Source: Sorex araneus
Lineage: Eukaryota; Chordata; Mammalia; Eulipotyphla; Soricidae
DNA length: 64,000 nucleotides
Direction of reading: 5' to 3'
NCBI RefSeq assembly: GCF_027595985.1
Contig: NC_073305.1
Location: 82,803,126-82,867,125, forward strand
Shown: in pieces, positions 20,471 through 31,345 of the stretch
How the letters are laid out: each line of letters begins with the position of its first letter
How positions within the stretch are numbered: the stretch's first letter is position 1
The notes under the pieces: model-generated
Seen by the model: the letters and a program-made list of their open reading frames with translations, nothing else
Database searches by the model: none
Told to the model about the DNA's origin: nothing
Position numbers and translations under genes: made by a program

Positions 20471-21054
20471 GACGAAAAAAGTCATAACTATCTAAAAAGA
20501 ACTAGCTTATTATTAACTTACCTAAAATTTCCCTTTTATGTCAATTATTAGTGTGTTAGCATTATCAGGGATCAATTAGGATGTTTATGAATCCCTATTC
20601 TCAGTAAAAGCATTTTATGGTGAACTGTTAAGTAAATTTTCAGATAAGGTGTATAATAAGCAGAACATAATGATGTAGAAACAACTTACTGGTTACACTA
20701 TAGTGCTATTCTATAATATATAATAACCGTTTGGCCTCAATCAGTTGGTTTTAGCTTCTTATATCTATTTCAAAATAAAAATATTTTTTGAGTGAACATA
20801 TTGTTACAACATTATCAAGATTAAATTCAGAGTCAAAGATTTCTTTTCATTTATTGCAAGGAATTTTATAGGAAAGCATTCAGTGTTCAGTTTATCTGAT
20901 AAAATATAAAATAATACTATGTATTTTCAAGAAGTCACCATTGATAATATTTTGTGCACCTCATTCTGAATGGTCTTTCTTTCAGTACTGATTGATTTGC
21001 TTCATTTAGTTGCTCATCAAACGTCTTAAAAATATGTATACAAATATATATATA
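20471..21054. other. Unique AT-rich sequence
   Basis: Nothing recognised. Confidence 0.4.
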
Positions 21055-21185
21055 TTGTTTTGTGGGGAGGGCTAGGGGCTCTTAGGGTTGGTTGTGTGAT
21101 GAATTAGTGCCAAAAATCAATCAGGAGATACCACATGCATAGCATACACCTTCTATTAAACCCTGTACTTTCTATCCAATTCTGA
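21055..21185 (-). mobile_element. Very old family A-like SINE
   Basis: The plus strand has 'gggctcttagggttggttgtg' and 'accacatgcatagcatacacctt', a faint reverse-complement family A pattern. Confidence 0.4.
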
Positions 21186-21316
21186 AAAAAAAAAGATATT
21201 TTTATTAAATTTCAAGTTCTAAAATGGGTCAATGATGTATAATTTATACTATTTCCTTTCTCCATAACAAATAAATGAGTCTTTGGCCTCTTTGTAAAAC
21301 ATTGTGTTAAAGATGA

Positions 21317-21446
21317 TCACAGAATATATATTATATATATATATTATATATATTCTGTGATATATATATTCTTTTTGGGTATATATATATACCCAAATAT
21401 ATATATAAAAAGAATATATATATATATATATATATTCTTTTTGGGT
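21317..21446. repeat. AT-rich cluster of palindromes
   Basis: Three adjoining inverted repeats. 21317-21360 is near perfect (outer 15 bp tcacagaatatatat pair fully). 21374-21397 is perfect (tttgggt ... acccaaa). 21407-21442 has arms aaaaagaat / attcttttt around (TA)n. The motif ttctttttgggt appears directly at 21369-21380 and 21435-21446. It is the reverse complement of the family A SINE end, so the cluster seems to be built from a duplicated, inverted SINE tail. Confidence 0.85.
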
Positions 21447-21600
21447 CACACCTGGTGATGCACAGGGGTTACTCCTGGCTCATGAACTCAGGAATCACTC
21501 CTGGCGGTGCTCAGGGGACCATATGGGATGCTGGGAATTAAACCCGGGTTGACCGTGTGCAAGGCAAATGCCCTACCCGCTGTGCTATCACTCTAGCCCC
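21436..21600 (-). mobile_element. Family A SINE
   Basis: The plus strand runs gggtcacacctggtgatgca, actcctggctcatgaactca, ggggaccatatgggatgctg, then the B box region (aacccgggttgacc) and head gtgctatcactctagccccc. The repeat agaatatatat flanks it (in the AT array and at 21602). Its poly(A) side merges into the palindromic AT array. Confidence 0.9.
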
Positions 21601-21643
21601 CAGAATATATATTTTAAAAAATTATTTGAAGTATCACTCTTAG

Positions 21644-22205
21644 AAGTATCACTCAGAGAGTCTCTTGCCTGCATACCTGGCTGTCTTCCCCGGGGCCCTT
21701 TGGAGGGGATGGGCTCCAGCTTCCCTCCCCACCCCGACCAGAGCTCCCCGTAGCCGAAGACCACCAGAACCTAGCCACAGCCATGCTCAAGGCCCCTCTC
21801 CACACGTTCAGACAAGCCTCACACATGAAGGTACCGGCAGAGGAACCCAGGTGTGTGTAATCCCATCAATGGCCAACATCCAGAGACTTGAAAGCAAGCT
21901 CCCAGAAGTGATATCTTACAACCTAGCTTTCCCTCTGGGAGAAATTAGTAAGCTACCGAGAGCTTCCTGCCCTGCCCACATGGGACAGCCTCGCAAGCTT
22001 CCCATGGTGTATCTATACGCCAAAGCCAGTAACCAGCTGAATCTCATTCCCCTGGCCCTGAAAGAGCTTCTAATGCGGCATCGTTGGGAAGGCTGAGAAG
22101 AGAGAGGCTTCTAGAATCTCAGGGATAGAACGAATGTAGAGGTTAATGAGACCGCTTGAGCCACTCGACGATCAATGGGATTTCGTGATCATGATCATGA
22201 TTGTG
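21644..22205 (+). mobile_element. Full-length 562-bp family C retrotransposon
   Basis: An 11-bp TSD, atcactcttag, lies at 21633-21643 and 22206-22216. GC-rich 5' part with ggggccctttggaggggatg, cagccatgctcaaggcc and agacaagcctcacacatgaa, then the segment 'atcaatggccaacatccagagacttg', a family B-like body (tatctatacgccaaagccag), 'ctcattcccctggccctgaaagagc' and an RTE-like end (gaacgaatgtagaggttaat). The tail is (GATCAT)-like. This copy and 303-856 define the family's full structure; they align along the whole length. The frame at 21665-22096 has no known motif, and I read it as chance. Confidence 0.88.
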
Positions 22206-22519
22206 ATCACTCTTAGTGTGGTAATGTAAAAGTGCATGTGAGTTGTGGAAGATGACTTATTTTTGAAAGCTGCTATATATCAATGATATGCAACAGTTTT
22301 GTGTAGGATATTAGTGGATATTACAGCTACTAAAATTTTCCTTGGCTTTGCTGCAGTGAGATGTATATATCTCACAGAGCATTTGCTTCTTTTCACTCCT
22401 CAACATTTTTGCCTCAAATATGGTTCAAATGTGCATACTCTCACTCATGAAAACCTGTCTATATTTTTTTCATTTATTTCCTAACTTTTACTGATGCTGT
22501 AATGATGTTAACTCAGTGG

Positions 22520-22753
22520 TTAGCACTGTTAGCACTGTCCTCCGTTCTTCATCAATTTGCTCAAGTAGGCACCACTAACATCTCCATTGTGAGACTTGTT
22601 ACTATTTTTGGCATATAGAATACGCCACGGGTAGCTTGCCAGACTCTGCCGTGTGGGCAACATACTCTTGGTAGCTTGCCGGGCTCTCCGAGAGGGACAG
22701 AGGAATTGAACCTGGGTTGGCTAGGTGCAAGGCAAGCACCCTACCCGCTGTGC
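22520..22753 (-). mobile_element. Family B SINE, full length
   Basis: The TSD taactcagtgg lies at 22509-22519 and 22754-22764. The plus strand starts with the reversed tail (agcactgttagcactgtcc) and shows the RTE-like block, body gggtagcttgccagactctg and B box region (gaacctgggttgg). Confidence 0.9.
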
Positions 22754-22799
22754 TAACTCAGTGGTAGCAAGGCAAAATATTTAGGTAAAAATTGCCCAA

Positions 22800-22840
22800 A
22801 TATTCTATTATTATTATTTATAATAATAATAATAGAATAT
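22800..22840. repeat. Perfect AT hairpin, 19-bp arms, 3-base loop
   Basis: Arms atattctattattattatt and aataataataatagaatat around tat. All 19 pairs match. The TTA/TAA trinucleotide core suggests two diverging microsatellite runs. It lies just outside the SINE at 22520-22753. Confidence 0.92.
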
Positions 22841-22934
22841 GCACATGGTCCATAAGAAAAATTATTTTAAAGATTCTCCAAATATTATTTATTTGATATT
22901 TTCCATAATATCAAACTCTGGGAACTTATAGACA

Positions 22935-23120
22935 TGAATTAAATGGTGGAAAGTGTTACTCATCAATACAGCTACTGCCTTACATATATGAGAACACAAG
23001 TTTGATCCCCAGCACAGTCCCAAATCTCTGCATGTCATCCCCAGCACTTCTATTGTGAGGTCAGGCACCACAAGTTTGTGACACCCATAGCACTGCAACA
23101 ACAATGAAAGGAAAAAGTGC
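22935..23120 (+). mobile_element. Old family A-like SINE
   Basis: Pattern 'caatacagctactgccttacatatatgagaacacaagtttgatccccagcac' (in part), then ggtcaggcaccacaag. The layout fits a degraded tRNA-head SINE on the plus strand. Confidence 0.5.
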
Positions 23121-24019
23121 AAAGGGTTCCACAATCTGTCTACATAAGACAAAGCGAAACCACCGCTAGTTACTACCTCCTCATAGAACTTACTGTTTCA
23201 ACAGACTTTACTGACAGGTTATGAAATATGAACGTATTTAATTATATAGTCACTGTAAGGACAACTAATAATCACATTCCTATAACTTATACTTGGAGTT
23301 CATTCTTAGAAGAATGAGCATATGTTGTTTTGACACTATCCTAATTCCCATTGTTAAAGTGATCTCATGAGATCTTTGAATTCTTTTCATCAGCTTTTTA
23401 AATAGAGTAGACACCTCCTTTGGCAGACTGAGAACAACCCTTTCTATCATAATAGAATTCAAGACATTTATCAGCTGTGTTAGAAATTCTTATCCCCAGT
23501 TTCATAAATGGCAATTTATGACTCATGTGCTTTGCATGTGTGCTTCCTCTGTTAATTGTAGTTTGTCAGTTGTTCATTTATGTATTAATCACACAATTAT
23601 TTTCCTTTCCTTTGTTTCAAGTTATTCTTTCTTTAACATTACCCATTTCTGTTTTTTGATAAAGAACTCATGGAAAAGTCATTTTGACTTAACTATTTCA
23701 TCAATATTTTTTGTTTGTTAGTGCTACGTCAGTCCACTTTAGAAATATTCAGAATTAAAACAATTCTAAAAATCATTATTGTCTATTTAAATTTTAAATA
23801 AGTAGTTGTTTAAAGTAAGTTAAATTTCCAAATTTCATTATGAATAATTTGCATTCAGAAATACACAGTACTTCAAATAGTCACTACCCACCCACTCTCT
23901 TATGTGTCAGTATTTAAAAATTAACAAGTATCTTTTTTTTTCACCTGATCACTGGATATTTAACTGGAGGATAAAATAATTCTCAGGAAAGCTTATGAAA
24001 ACATTGCTTCATCATAGAA
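23121..24019. other. Unique AT-rich sequence
   Basis: Nothing recognised. Confidence 0.4.
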
Positions 24020-24200
24020 ATTAGCCGCTGTTTGCTGGGCACTTTATTAACTACTTCATTTATGTTTCTAATCCTCTCAGCAACCCTTCCAGGACAGATT
24101 TTTCAGTGACTTTTTGCAGTAAGGTCTTAGAAATTATCCTGTTACTAATGATCTATGACAGAATTTAAACTGAGATTTACTTGATTCAAATGCATATGAT
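24020..24200 (+). mobile_element. L2/MIR-type remnant
   Basis: 'gctgtttgctgggcactttattaactacttcatttatgtttctaatcctctcagcaacccttccagga' (seen as consecutive short blocks) matches the order of the old L2/MIR3 3' region. Confidence 0.55.
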
Positions 24201-24238
24201 CTGTCTATATTAAGAAAAGGAGAAGGAAGGAAGAAACA

Positions 24239-24324
24239 AAGAAGGAAGGAAGGAAGGAAGGAAGGAAGGAAGGAAGGAAGGAAGGAAGGAAGGAAGGAAG
24301 GAAGGAAGGAAGGAAGGAAGGAAG
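24239..24324. repeat. (GGAA)n microsatellite, about 86 bp
   Basis: An almost uninterrupted aagg array. GGAA arrays can bind ETS factors, but nothing nearby points to a function. Confidence 0.95.
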
Positions 24325-24609
24325 CTTTATTAAAGTAAAAAAGAATTATCCCATAAGAAAATTAGGCTGCCAACAGCTGTAGAATGCTTATTTGTTGCCA
24401 TTGCTCTGAGTAAAAAACTGAGCAATTCGATAGTGTAGACAATGTAGTATAATGCGGAATGGGATTCATAAATGCTCAAATAGCTATAAAAAAGTTGTGT
24501 GTGTTATTCATCAAGTGAACCATTTAGATTTTGGCTTGATTGCTTGATTGCTTCAATTTTTACAGAAGTAAAGTAACATCAGCATGTTCAGCTCAGCCTG
24601 TATTTATTA
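24325..24609. other. Unique sequence
   Basis: No feature recognised. Confidence 0.4.
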
Positions 24610-26195
24610 TTTATTTTTTATTATTTTATTTTTTTATTGAATCACAGTTATACACACATTTGCAAAATTGTTCATGATTGGCTTTCAGTCATACAATGTT
24701 TTGACACCTGTTCCTTCACCAGTGTACCACCAATAGCCCCAGTTTTCCTCCTACCCTCCCACCCCGTCCTACTGCCTGCCACTATGGCCATTACAGCATT
24801 CACTTCCCACCCACCTCTCTCACTCTCTCTCTCTCTTTTATTTTGGGTTTTATGGTTTGCAGTACAGATAATAAAAGTTTGTCAGTATATCCCTTTACCT
24901 GTTCCCTTCACACACACACCCCCCCACACTCCTGTGGCAAGTTTCAAACAGTTGACCTGACCTCCTGCCTCCTGGCTCCTGTTGACCCTCACCCCCTCAC
25001 CTTGGATATTAGAATCATACTACACACACACACACACATAAAATATTGCACAGATGAATACCCTCATTCTATACTTGTCGCTCTTCTTCTGACACACTTC
25101 ATTCAAGATGATACTCTCCAGGTTAATCCATTTATAAGCAAATTTCATGACTTCATTCTTTCTAACAGCTGCATAGTATTCCATTGTCTAGATGTCCAGT
25201 TATCTGTTTTTGGGCACTCGGGTTGTTTCCAAATTCTGGCTAATGTTCATTGTACAGATGATGTTTCTGTTGTGTGTTTTTAGGCTCCCAGGAAATATTC
25301 CCAGAAGTGGTATTGCTGGGTCAAATGGAATCTCAATGTCTAGTTTTTTGAGCAATGTCCATGTTGTATTCCAAAAAAACTTGACAAATTGGCTTTCCCA
25401 ACAACAATGAAGGGGAGTATCTTTCTCCGTGCATCTGCACCAGCATTGGTTGCTCATATTCTTTTGGATGTGTGCCAATCTCTGTGATGTAAAATGATAT
25501 CTCATTGTTGTTTTGATGTGCATCTCCATGATAATTAGTGATGTAGAGCATTTTTTCAAGAGCATTTTGAATTTCTTCTTTGAGGAAGTTTCTATTCAAT
25601 TCCTCTCCCTATTTTTTAATGAGGTTGGATATTTTTTCTTGTAAAGGTCTACCACTGTCCTATATCCTTGATAGTAACTTCATTAGATGGGTTTTGGGTA
25701 AATAATTTTTCCCATTGCATGGGATGTCTTTGTATCTTAGACACCATTTCTTTTAAGGTGCAGAAGCTTCTTGGTTTCATGTAATCCCTTATGTTTATCT
25801 TTGCTTCTACTTGGTTGGTCAGTGGTGTTTCATCTTTGAAGATACCATGAGCTTCAATGTTATGGAGGGTTTCACCTACGTTTTCTTCCATGTACTTTAT
25901 GGATTCAGTTCTAATATTGAGGTCTTTAATCCATTTTGATCTGACTTTTGTGCATGGTGTTAGAAAAGCGTCTGAGTTTATTTTTTTTACATGTAGCTCT
26001 CCAGTTTTTCCAGCACTATTTGTTGAAGAGTCTTTCCTTGTCCCACTTCATGCTTCTTTCTCTTTTATCAAAGATGAAATGTTCCTATATCCTATATTTG
26101 AGGGTCTGTGTCAGGTTATTCAACTCTGTAGGTCTGTTTTAAATTTCAGATGTGTTTGGTCTATTTCTTCAAAAAAAGGCACGGATATCCTTATA
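24610..26195 (-). mobile_element. Older L1, 3' UTR plus about 1.1 kb of ORF2
   Basis: The plus strand begins with a T-rich run and ttgaatcacagttatacaca, then a C-rich 3' UTR. ORF2 follows in broken frames: minus frames at 25200-25565 ([24 protein letters not shown]) and 25649-25891 (FTQNPSNEVTIKDI) belong to successive parts. It continues to about 26190 (SKWIKDLNIR). The many stops place it well before the 1250 copy. Confidence 0.85.
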
Positions 26196-26204
26196 GGGAA
26201 CCCC

Positions 26205-26500
26205 ACTTTTAAACATAATTTATTATTATTTGAATCACCATGAGATACAGTTACAAAGCTATTCATGATTGGGTTTCAGTAATACAATGATCCAACACCC
26301 ATCCTTTCACCAGTATATATTTTTACCACCAATCTCCAGTTACACTCCTGACACCACCAGTAAACACTTTTATTATTTCTGTCTCTGTGTCTCTGTGTCT
26401 GCCTCTGTGTCTCTGTCTCTGTCTCTCTCTGTCTCTCTGTCTCTGTCTTTGTCTCTCTCTCCTCTTGGGCATTATGGTTTGTAATACATATACTGTGATG
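26205..26500 (-). mobile_element. L1 3' UTR fragment with CT-rich array
   Basis: The plus strand has gaatcaccatgagatacagt, ccatcctttcaccagt, then (GTCT/CTCT)n at about 26378-26462, then cttgggcattatggtttg. On the L1 strand the array is the GA-rich microsatellite typical of one shrew L1 subfamily, also seen at 28882-28945 and 47611-47705. Confidence 0.8.
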
Positions 26501-26529
26501 TATGTACTTACTTGGGCCCTGTACTATGG

Positions 26530-26670
26530 TAGGAATTATTTAGCTTATCCTGGTGGTACTCAGGGGACTCAGGGTCATATCTAGTGATGTACTGGGAGTT
26601 ATATGGTACCCAAGATGGAACCAGGCATGCATCTTAACCCTGCACTCTCTGTCTGATCCTCACTTACTAA
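26530..26670 (-). mobile_element. Old family A SINE
   Basis: The plus strand shows ggtggtactcaggggact, ggagttatatggtaccc and aaccaggcatgcatcttaac. Strongly diverged. Confidence 0.55.
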
Positions 26671-26697
26671 GTTTTTTGAATTAAATTATTGCAGTCT

Positions 26698-26870
26698 TTA
26701 GGGCCAGAGTGCTAGTACAGCAGGAAAGGCACTTGCCTTGCATGTGACTGATTCAGATACCATCTTCAACATTCCACATTGTCTCTTTTGTCAGGAGTGA
26801 CCCCTGTGTTCAGAGCAAAGAGTGACTCTTAAGCACTGCCAACTGTGGGCCAATAAACAAACAAAAAAGT
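26698..26870 (+). mobile_element. Old family A SINE
   Basis: Head 'gggccagagtgctagtacagcaggaaaggcacttgccttgcatgtgac' (in part), body tcaggagtgacccctgtgtt, end caactgtgggccaataaac. The tail is (CAAA)n-like. Confidence 0.75.
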
Positions 26871-26879
26871 TGATATCTT

Positions 26880-27361
26880 TTGTCAGCATGAAACTAATGG
26901 GTCCATTACATCTCGGGCAGTCAGAATCTAGAATTAATTTAGAAGAAAATAAGCTTTAGTTAAAGACTTGATTACATATGACAGGATAGGCCTACTATCC
27001 TGTCTTATGATAAGTATGCATTAATTATGAATTCAATATCCACTGATTGCTCTGAGGTTTAATTTATTTTATATAACCTTAATATAAAATATTTAGAACA
27101 ATTCAACTCATAAGTTTAAGTTGTTTTAGATTCTATCTCAGTGATTTCGCACTCATTCCAGTCCTTTATGTTATGGAAGTGGAGTCATGCAACAGGTTCC
27201 TCTGGTTGGCATGGCAGAAGGAGTCAGGAAAAAATAAAAGCTTGAGCATGATGGGGAAATCACTTGGGACATGCTTGGAAAGATGCAGTGACCACTGTTT
27301 CCTGTTTCCTGGCACATAAAGGAGCTTTAACAGGTCTTCCACGTAAGATCTTTGCATGAAT
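26880..27361. other. Unique sequence
   Basis: Nothing recognised. Confidence 0.4.
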
Positions 27362-27535
27362 GGAGTTGGGGAGAGAAAGTACAGCACTTGCCTTTCATGT
27401 GCCACTTGAACATGCCTGGTTTATCCCCTACACCACATTTGGTCCCCTTAGCACCACCGCCAGGATTTTCTCCTGAGCACAGAGCCAGGAATAACTCCTG
27501 AGAACCACTAGATATGACTCACAAATCAAATCAAG
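27362..27535 (+). mobile_element. Old family A SINE
   Basis: 'gagagaaagtacagcacttgcc', ttggtccccttagcaccacc, 'cctgagcacagagccaggaataactcctgag', then caaatcaaatcaagc as the tail. Confidence 0.7.
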
Positions 27536-27539
27536 CAAA

Positions 27540-28008
27540 TAACAGCAACAACGAGCATTTGTGTTTATTTGGACATGTTGCTACATTCATGCTTCAATGT
27601 TAGTCTTTGTGCTCTTCACTCAACGTGATCACTGGCACTATTAGTAAATTTCTTGTTCCTGTTTCCCCTTTCTGGGATAATGTGGGACACAAGCAGTGCT
27701 GGGGAGGCTGGCAACAGTTCTCTCCAGGCACAATATTTCCCTTCATGCTCCATTTAATAAAATCGTTTTTTGGCACTAGCATAAAATCTTTCATCCTTGA
27801 GCCTTAAATTATTTCAGAAACATTAATTCTTGCCGAATTCCTGCAAGGCACATTTTAGAGAGTCACAGTTTCATGGAGACTTGAAGATAAAAGGAACTGC
27901 AAAGATAAGCCACATCAAATCCATTCATTTCCCAGTTGAAAAAAATGAAATCGCCGAAACTGAGGAAGTGAGCTGTCCTTGCAGTTCTTTAAAATAAAAA
28001 AAGGATGA
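27540..28008. other. Unique sequence
   Basis: No repeat or gene recognised. Composition is more balanced than the neighbourhood near 27600-27970. Confidence 0.4.
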
Positions 28009-28190
28009 AGAAGGAAGGAAGGAAGGAAGGAAGGAAGGAAGGAAGGAAGGAAGGAAGGAAGGAAGGAAGGAAGGAAGGAAGGAAGGGGAGGAAGGAAGGA
28101 AGGAAGGAAGGAAGGAAGGAAGGAAGGAAGGAAGGGGAGGAAGGAAGGAAGGAAGGAAAGAGGGAAGGAAGGAGGGAAGGAGAGAGAGAG
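28009..28190. repeat. (GGAA)n microsatellite, about 180 bp
   Basis: A long gaag array with gggga interruptions at about 28085 and 28135 and a GA-rich end. Its open frames (Lys/Glu/Gly/Arg, or Leu/Pro/Ser/Phe on the other strand) are simply the repeat translated. Confidence 0.95.
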
Positions 28191-28404
28191 AAGAAATTCA
28201 AGACAGGTTTATTATTCTTGGAAGGAAATTTTTAATTTTGAAAAAAATTCTAAGACATAGAGGAATATGAAAAGATGGGTTAATAATAAGATATGCAAAT
28301 AATGAGTGATAATTATAGTAAAATAGTAGTGTACTAGAAGAAACAATCTTCTTATGTATTTATGAACAGAAAACACTATGTGATTTTTATTTTCTTTTTT
28401 TGTG

Positions 28405-28530
28405 CCAAACCTATTGGTGCTCAGGGCTTACTTCTGGCACTGCACTCAGGGATCACTTCTGGAATGATAGGTTCCAGGGATCCAATGGAGGTTGGCTACT
28501 TGCTGTCTACATGTCAGGTATCACACTGTT
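28405..28530 (-). mobile_element. Old family A SINE
   Basis: The plus strand has ggtgctcagggcttacttct, actcagggatcacttctgg and gggatccaatggaggttgg. Confidence 0.6.
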
Positions 28531-28714
28531 ATTTTTAATCAGTTGATTTGAAGATATGGATGGAAGACAAAGTGTCTAAATAAAGTCTTTATCAAGTCTA
28601 ACAACTTCACCAATTTTTTAAATCCTAAATTGAGTGAATAGTCTCTTATTCCTATTACTTAATAACCCTCATTTAAAATATCCACATATTACTCAATTTG
28701 TTATTTAAAAGAAA

Positions 28715-29125
28715 GAAGTTTGTATAGAGAAGAAAGAAATCAACCATGAAGAGAACTACTGGTCTGACAAAGATAGTTGGAAATCATTGTTTTGTATAAG
28801 AACTGCATGCTGAAAGTAGGTAAAGGAACAAAAATGATAAATTTTCAGTATCTGTATGGCAAAGCATAATGTCCAAAAAGGAGAGAGAGAGACAGAGACA
28901 GAGAGATAGAGAGAGACAGACAGAGAGAGAGACAGAGAGAGAAAAGTGCCTGAGTGCTTGCCGTAAAGCCAGGCTGGGGGAGAGTGGGTGGTGGGAGAAA
29001 GGGAAAGCTAGTGTTATTGGTGGTGGTAAATGTGCACTGGTGAAGGAATGAGTGTTGGATCATTGATGACTGAAATACAATCATGAACAGCTTTGTAACT
29101 TGTATTTCACAATGACCCAATAATA
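28715..29125 (+). mobile_element. L1 3' UTR fragment
   Basis: Shows gctgaaagtaggtaaagg, cagtatctgtatggcaaag, a GA-rich array (28882-28945), ggtaaatgtgcactggtgaa, gactgaaatacaatcatgaa and a worn end acaatgacccaataat. Same order as the copy at 47156-47909. Confidence 0.85.
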
Positions 29126-29129
29126 ATAG

Positions 29130-29337
29130 CACTGTAGCAGTAACGTCTCCATTGTGAAACTTGTTACTGTTTTTGGCATATCAAATACTCCAGGGGTAGC
29201 TTGCCCCACTATGCTGTGCAGGCGAGATACTCTCGGTAGCTTGCTGGGATCTCTGAGAGCGACGGAGGGATCAAACCTGGGTTGGCTGCGTGCAGTGCAA
29301 ACACCCTACCCTACCCACTGTGCTATCGCTCCAGTCC
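29130..29337 (-). mobile_element. Family B SINE
   Basis: Flanked by a near-identical ccaRtaataata (29117 and about 29335). The tail side is shortened: the part holding the 'gagcaaatcgatgagcaac' region is absent, while 'agtaacgtctccattgtg' and the body and head (tgtgctatcgctccagtcc) are present. Confidence 0.85.
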
Positions 29338-29340
29338 AGT

Positions 29341-30451
29341 AATAATACTAATGAAAGTTATGAAATTAGAAAAAAAAGGTTACTGGTCCCTGAGGAAAGA
29401 TGGTACCCAATAAAATAATTTTTATCTCATGGATGCAAGGAACTTCCAAAGATTCAAGGCTGCCGTGTCATTTCATAAATAACCCAACCACAAAGTTAAT
29501 GGAGTAAATGTCCAGTGTGGTACAAAGGAAACAATATGGGATCACATAAAGAGCATTTATGAGTTCAAGATGGATGGACCTGGAAAGATGGAGGAGGGGT
29601 TAAAAATATGACTTGGGAAATAATGGTTGTCATAATAAGTGAATGGGATACAGCATTTTGAATATATTTTATTGAAAACATGTTCTTTTTTTCCTGTAGA
29701 AACAAAGACAACTAGAAGCAAGTTCTAAGAGTAAATAGCAGTATTATGATGTAGCCAATGAACTAATTTATGTAAAAATCAAGAAAAAATGAAGATAATG
29801 AATCATTATTTGTATTAATGAGAAAATGTCTGTTGAAATAGCATAGTTGAAAGGTTTGGAGATATTTTTCTTTAAGGTTGATAGACAAAAGGAAGAAATA
29901 GAATAGAGAGTAACATTCGAGAGAAATGAAGAAATATTGAGATCACTTGGATGACAAGGAAGTCTGCAAAGGGCCCACTGAGTACTACATAATGCAATAA
30001 AGTAAGAACAACATTGACAGAATATTAGATGATGGATGGATTTGATAAAATCAGAAGATGACTTTTCTCTCTAAATTTTTTGGCAAACTTTTAAAAATCT
30101 TACCTCCCTACCCCCCTGTCCCATGAGATATAATCAAATCTAGATGTTTATATATCTGAAGGAAACTCAAAGGAAGATTTGTGACTGCTAGCCTAAGAAA
30201 GTGAAGAAAAGTTAGAGTAATATGGTAACTGTGAGTGGATGATGGTAATATCTTAAGGTAACAGATAAATGTGATATCATGTCCTTAAACTCATTGAAGG
30301 TTAAAGCAAATAGTAATTTCAGGGATTATTAACATTATCCATAACACTACAAGTATTTCTAAAATGCATAGTGAAATAAACCAATTCCTCATCCTTCATG
30401 AGTGAACCTTGAATAATTTAATTATTTATGCATTTATTTATTCCTCTACTC
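29341..30451. other. Unique AT-rich sequence
   Basis: Nothing recognised. Confidence 0.4.
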
Positions 30452-30600
30452 ATGTGTGGAGGCCACACCTGATTATGCTCAGGGCACGTGTCTGGCTCTG
30501 GGTTTAGAATCTCACTGGTGGTGCTCAAGAGATCATTTGTGGTGCTAATGATCAAACTGGGAATGACACATTCAAGATAAGTGTCCTTAACATCTGTACT
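30452..30600 (-). mobile_element. Old family A SINE
   Basis: The plus strand has ggccacacctgattatgctc, tgtctggctctgggtt, gtggtgctcaagagatcatt and gatcaaactgggaatg. Very diverged. Confidence 0.6.
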
Positions 30601-30717
30601 TTATCTCTGGTTATGTATGATCCAAGTTATTCAAAACTATAGAAAGACGTAATTAGATTATAAGGAAAAAATGGGCATTAGAAAGATGCAGGAGGGAAAT
30701 TCATGGGATTATATATA

Positions 30718-30922
30718 TGGGTGCTGGTGCGATAGCACAGCAGGTAAGGCGTTTGCCTTGCACGAGACTGACCTGGGTTGGATTCCTCCGCCCTTCTTGG
30801 AGAGCCCGGCAAGCTACTGAGAGTATCTCACCCACACAGCAGAGCCTGGCAAGCTACCCGGGGCGTATTCCATATGCCAAGAACAGTAACAAGTCTCTCA
30901 ATGGAGATGTTACTGGTGCCCG
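30718..30922 (+). mobile_element. Family B SINE, 3' truncated
   Basis: Head gcgatagcacagcaggtaag to tgttactggtgcccg, where it stops abruptly and a perfect palindrome begins. The whole 'gagcaaatcgatgagcaac' end and repeat tail are missing. atatatatg occurs on both sides (near 30710 and 30932). Confidence 0.88.
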
Positions 30923-30948
30923 ATAGTGAACATATATATGTTCACTAT
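30923..30948. repeat. Perfect 26-bp palindrome
   Basis: atagtgaacatat followed by its exact reverse complement, with no spacer. It sits directly at the truncated 3' end of the family B SINE. Confidence 0.95.
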
Positions 30949-31194
30949 GTTGTTGCATAGTTCTCATAGGGTACAGAAGACAAATTTTATAAATTCTATA
31001 TTTATACATATAAATTTAAATGTATGCCAATTATAGCTCAAATTATGTAGCTTTAAAGAAAGATAAGATGAGTGACAGAAAATCTATTTATACTCAGAAT
31101 GTTTCATTTTTTTTGAAAATCCTGTGTAAGAATATTTGCCTACGTAACACATGTCTATTTTCCTGGTGGAATAGGATATTGATAGTGATTATTA

Positions 31195-31345
31195 TTCTGG
31201 GGAGAGAGCTACACCCAGCTGTGCTCAGGGCACAGCAGGACTCCTGGTAGTGCTTCAGGGGACCATGTGGGATGCTGAGATTAAACTCAGGTCATTCATG
31301 TGCAAGGAAAGTGCCTTATCCACCACTCCACTGCTTCCATTGTGA
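31195..31345 (-). mobile_element. Old family A SINE
   Basis: The plus strand has gctgtgctcagggcacagca, cttcaggggaccatgtggga, tgctgagattaaactcaggt and gtgcaaggaaagtgcc. Confidence 0.75.

Noticed and set aside
21665-22096. 143-codon open frame as a new gene
   Set aside because: It falls within a transposed family C element. The copy at 303-856 does not keep the frame, and no domain is visible.
24610-26500. A single L1 copy with its 3' UTR at both ends
   Set aside because: The right part (26205-26500) repeats the 3' UTR start (gaatcaccatgagatac) in the same orientation, so two separate L1 insertions lie side by side.
28005-28235. Lys/Glu/Gly/Arg-rich frame and its Leu/Pro/Ser/Phe partner
   Set aside because: Both are direct translations of the GGAA microsatellite.
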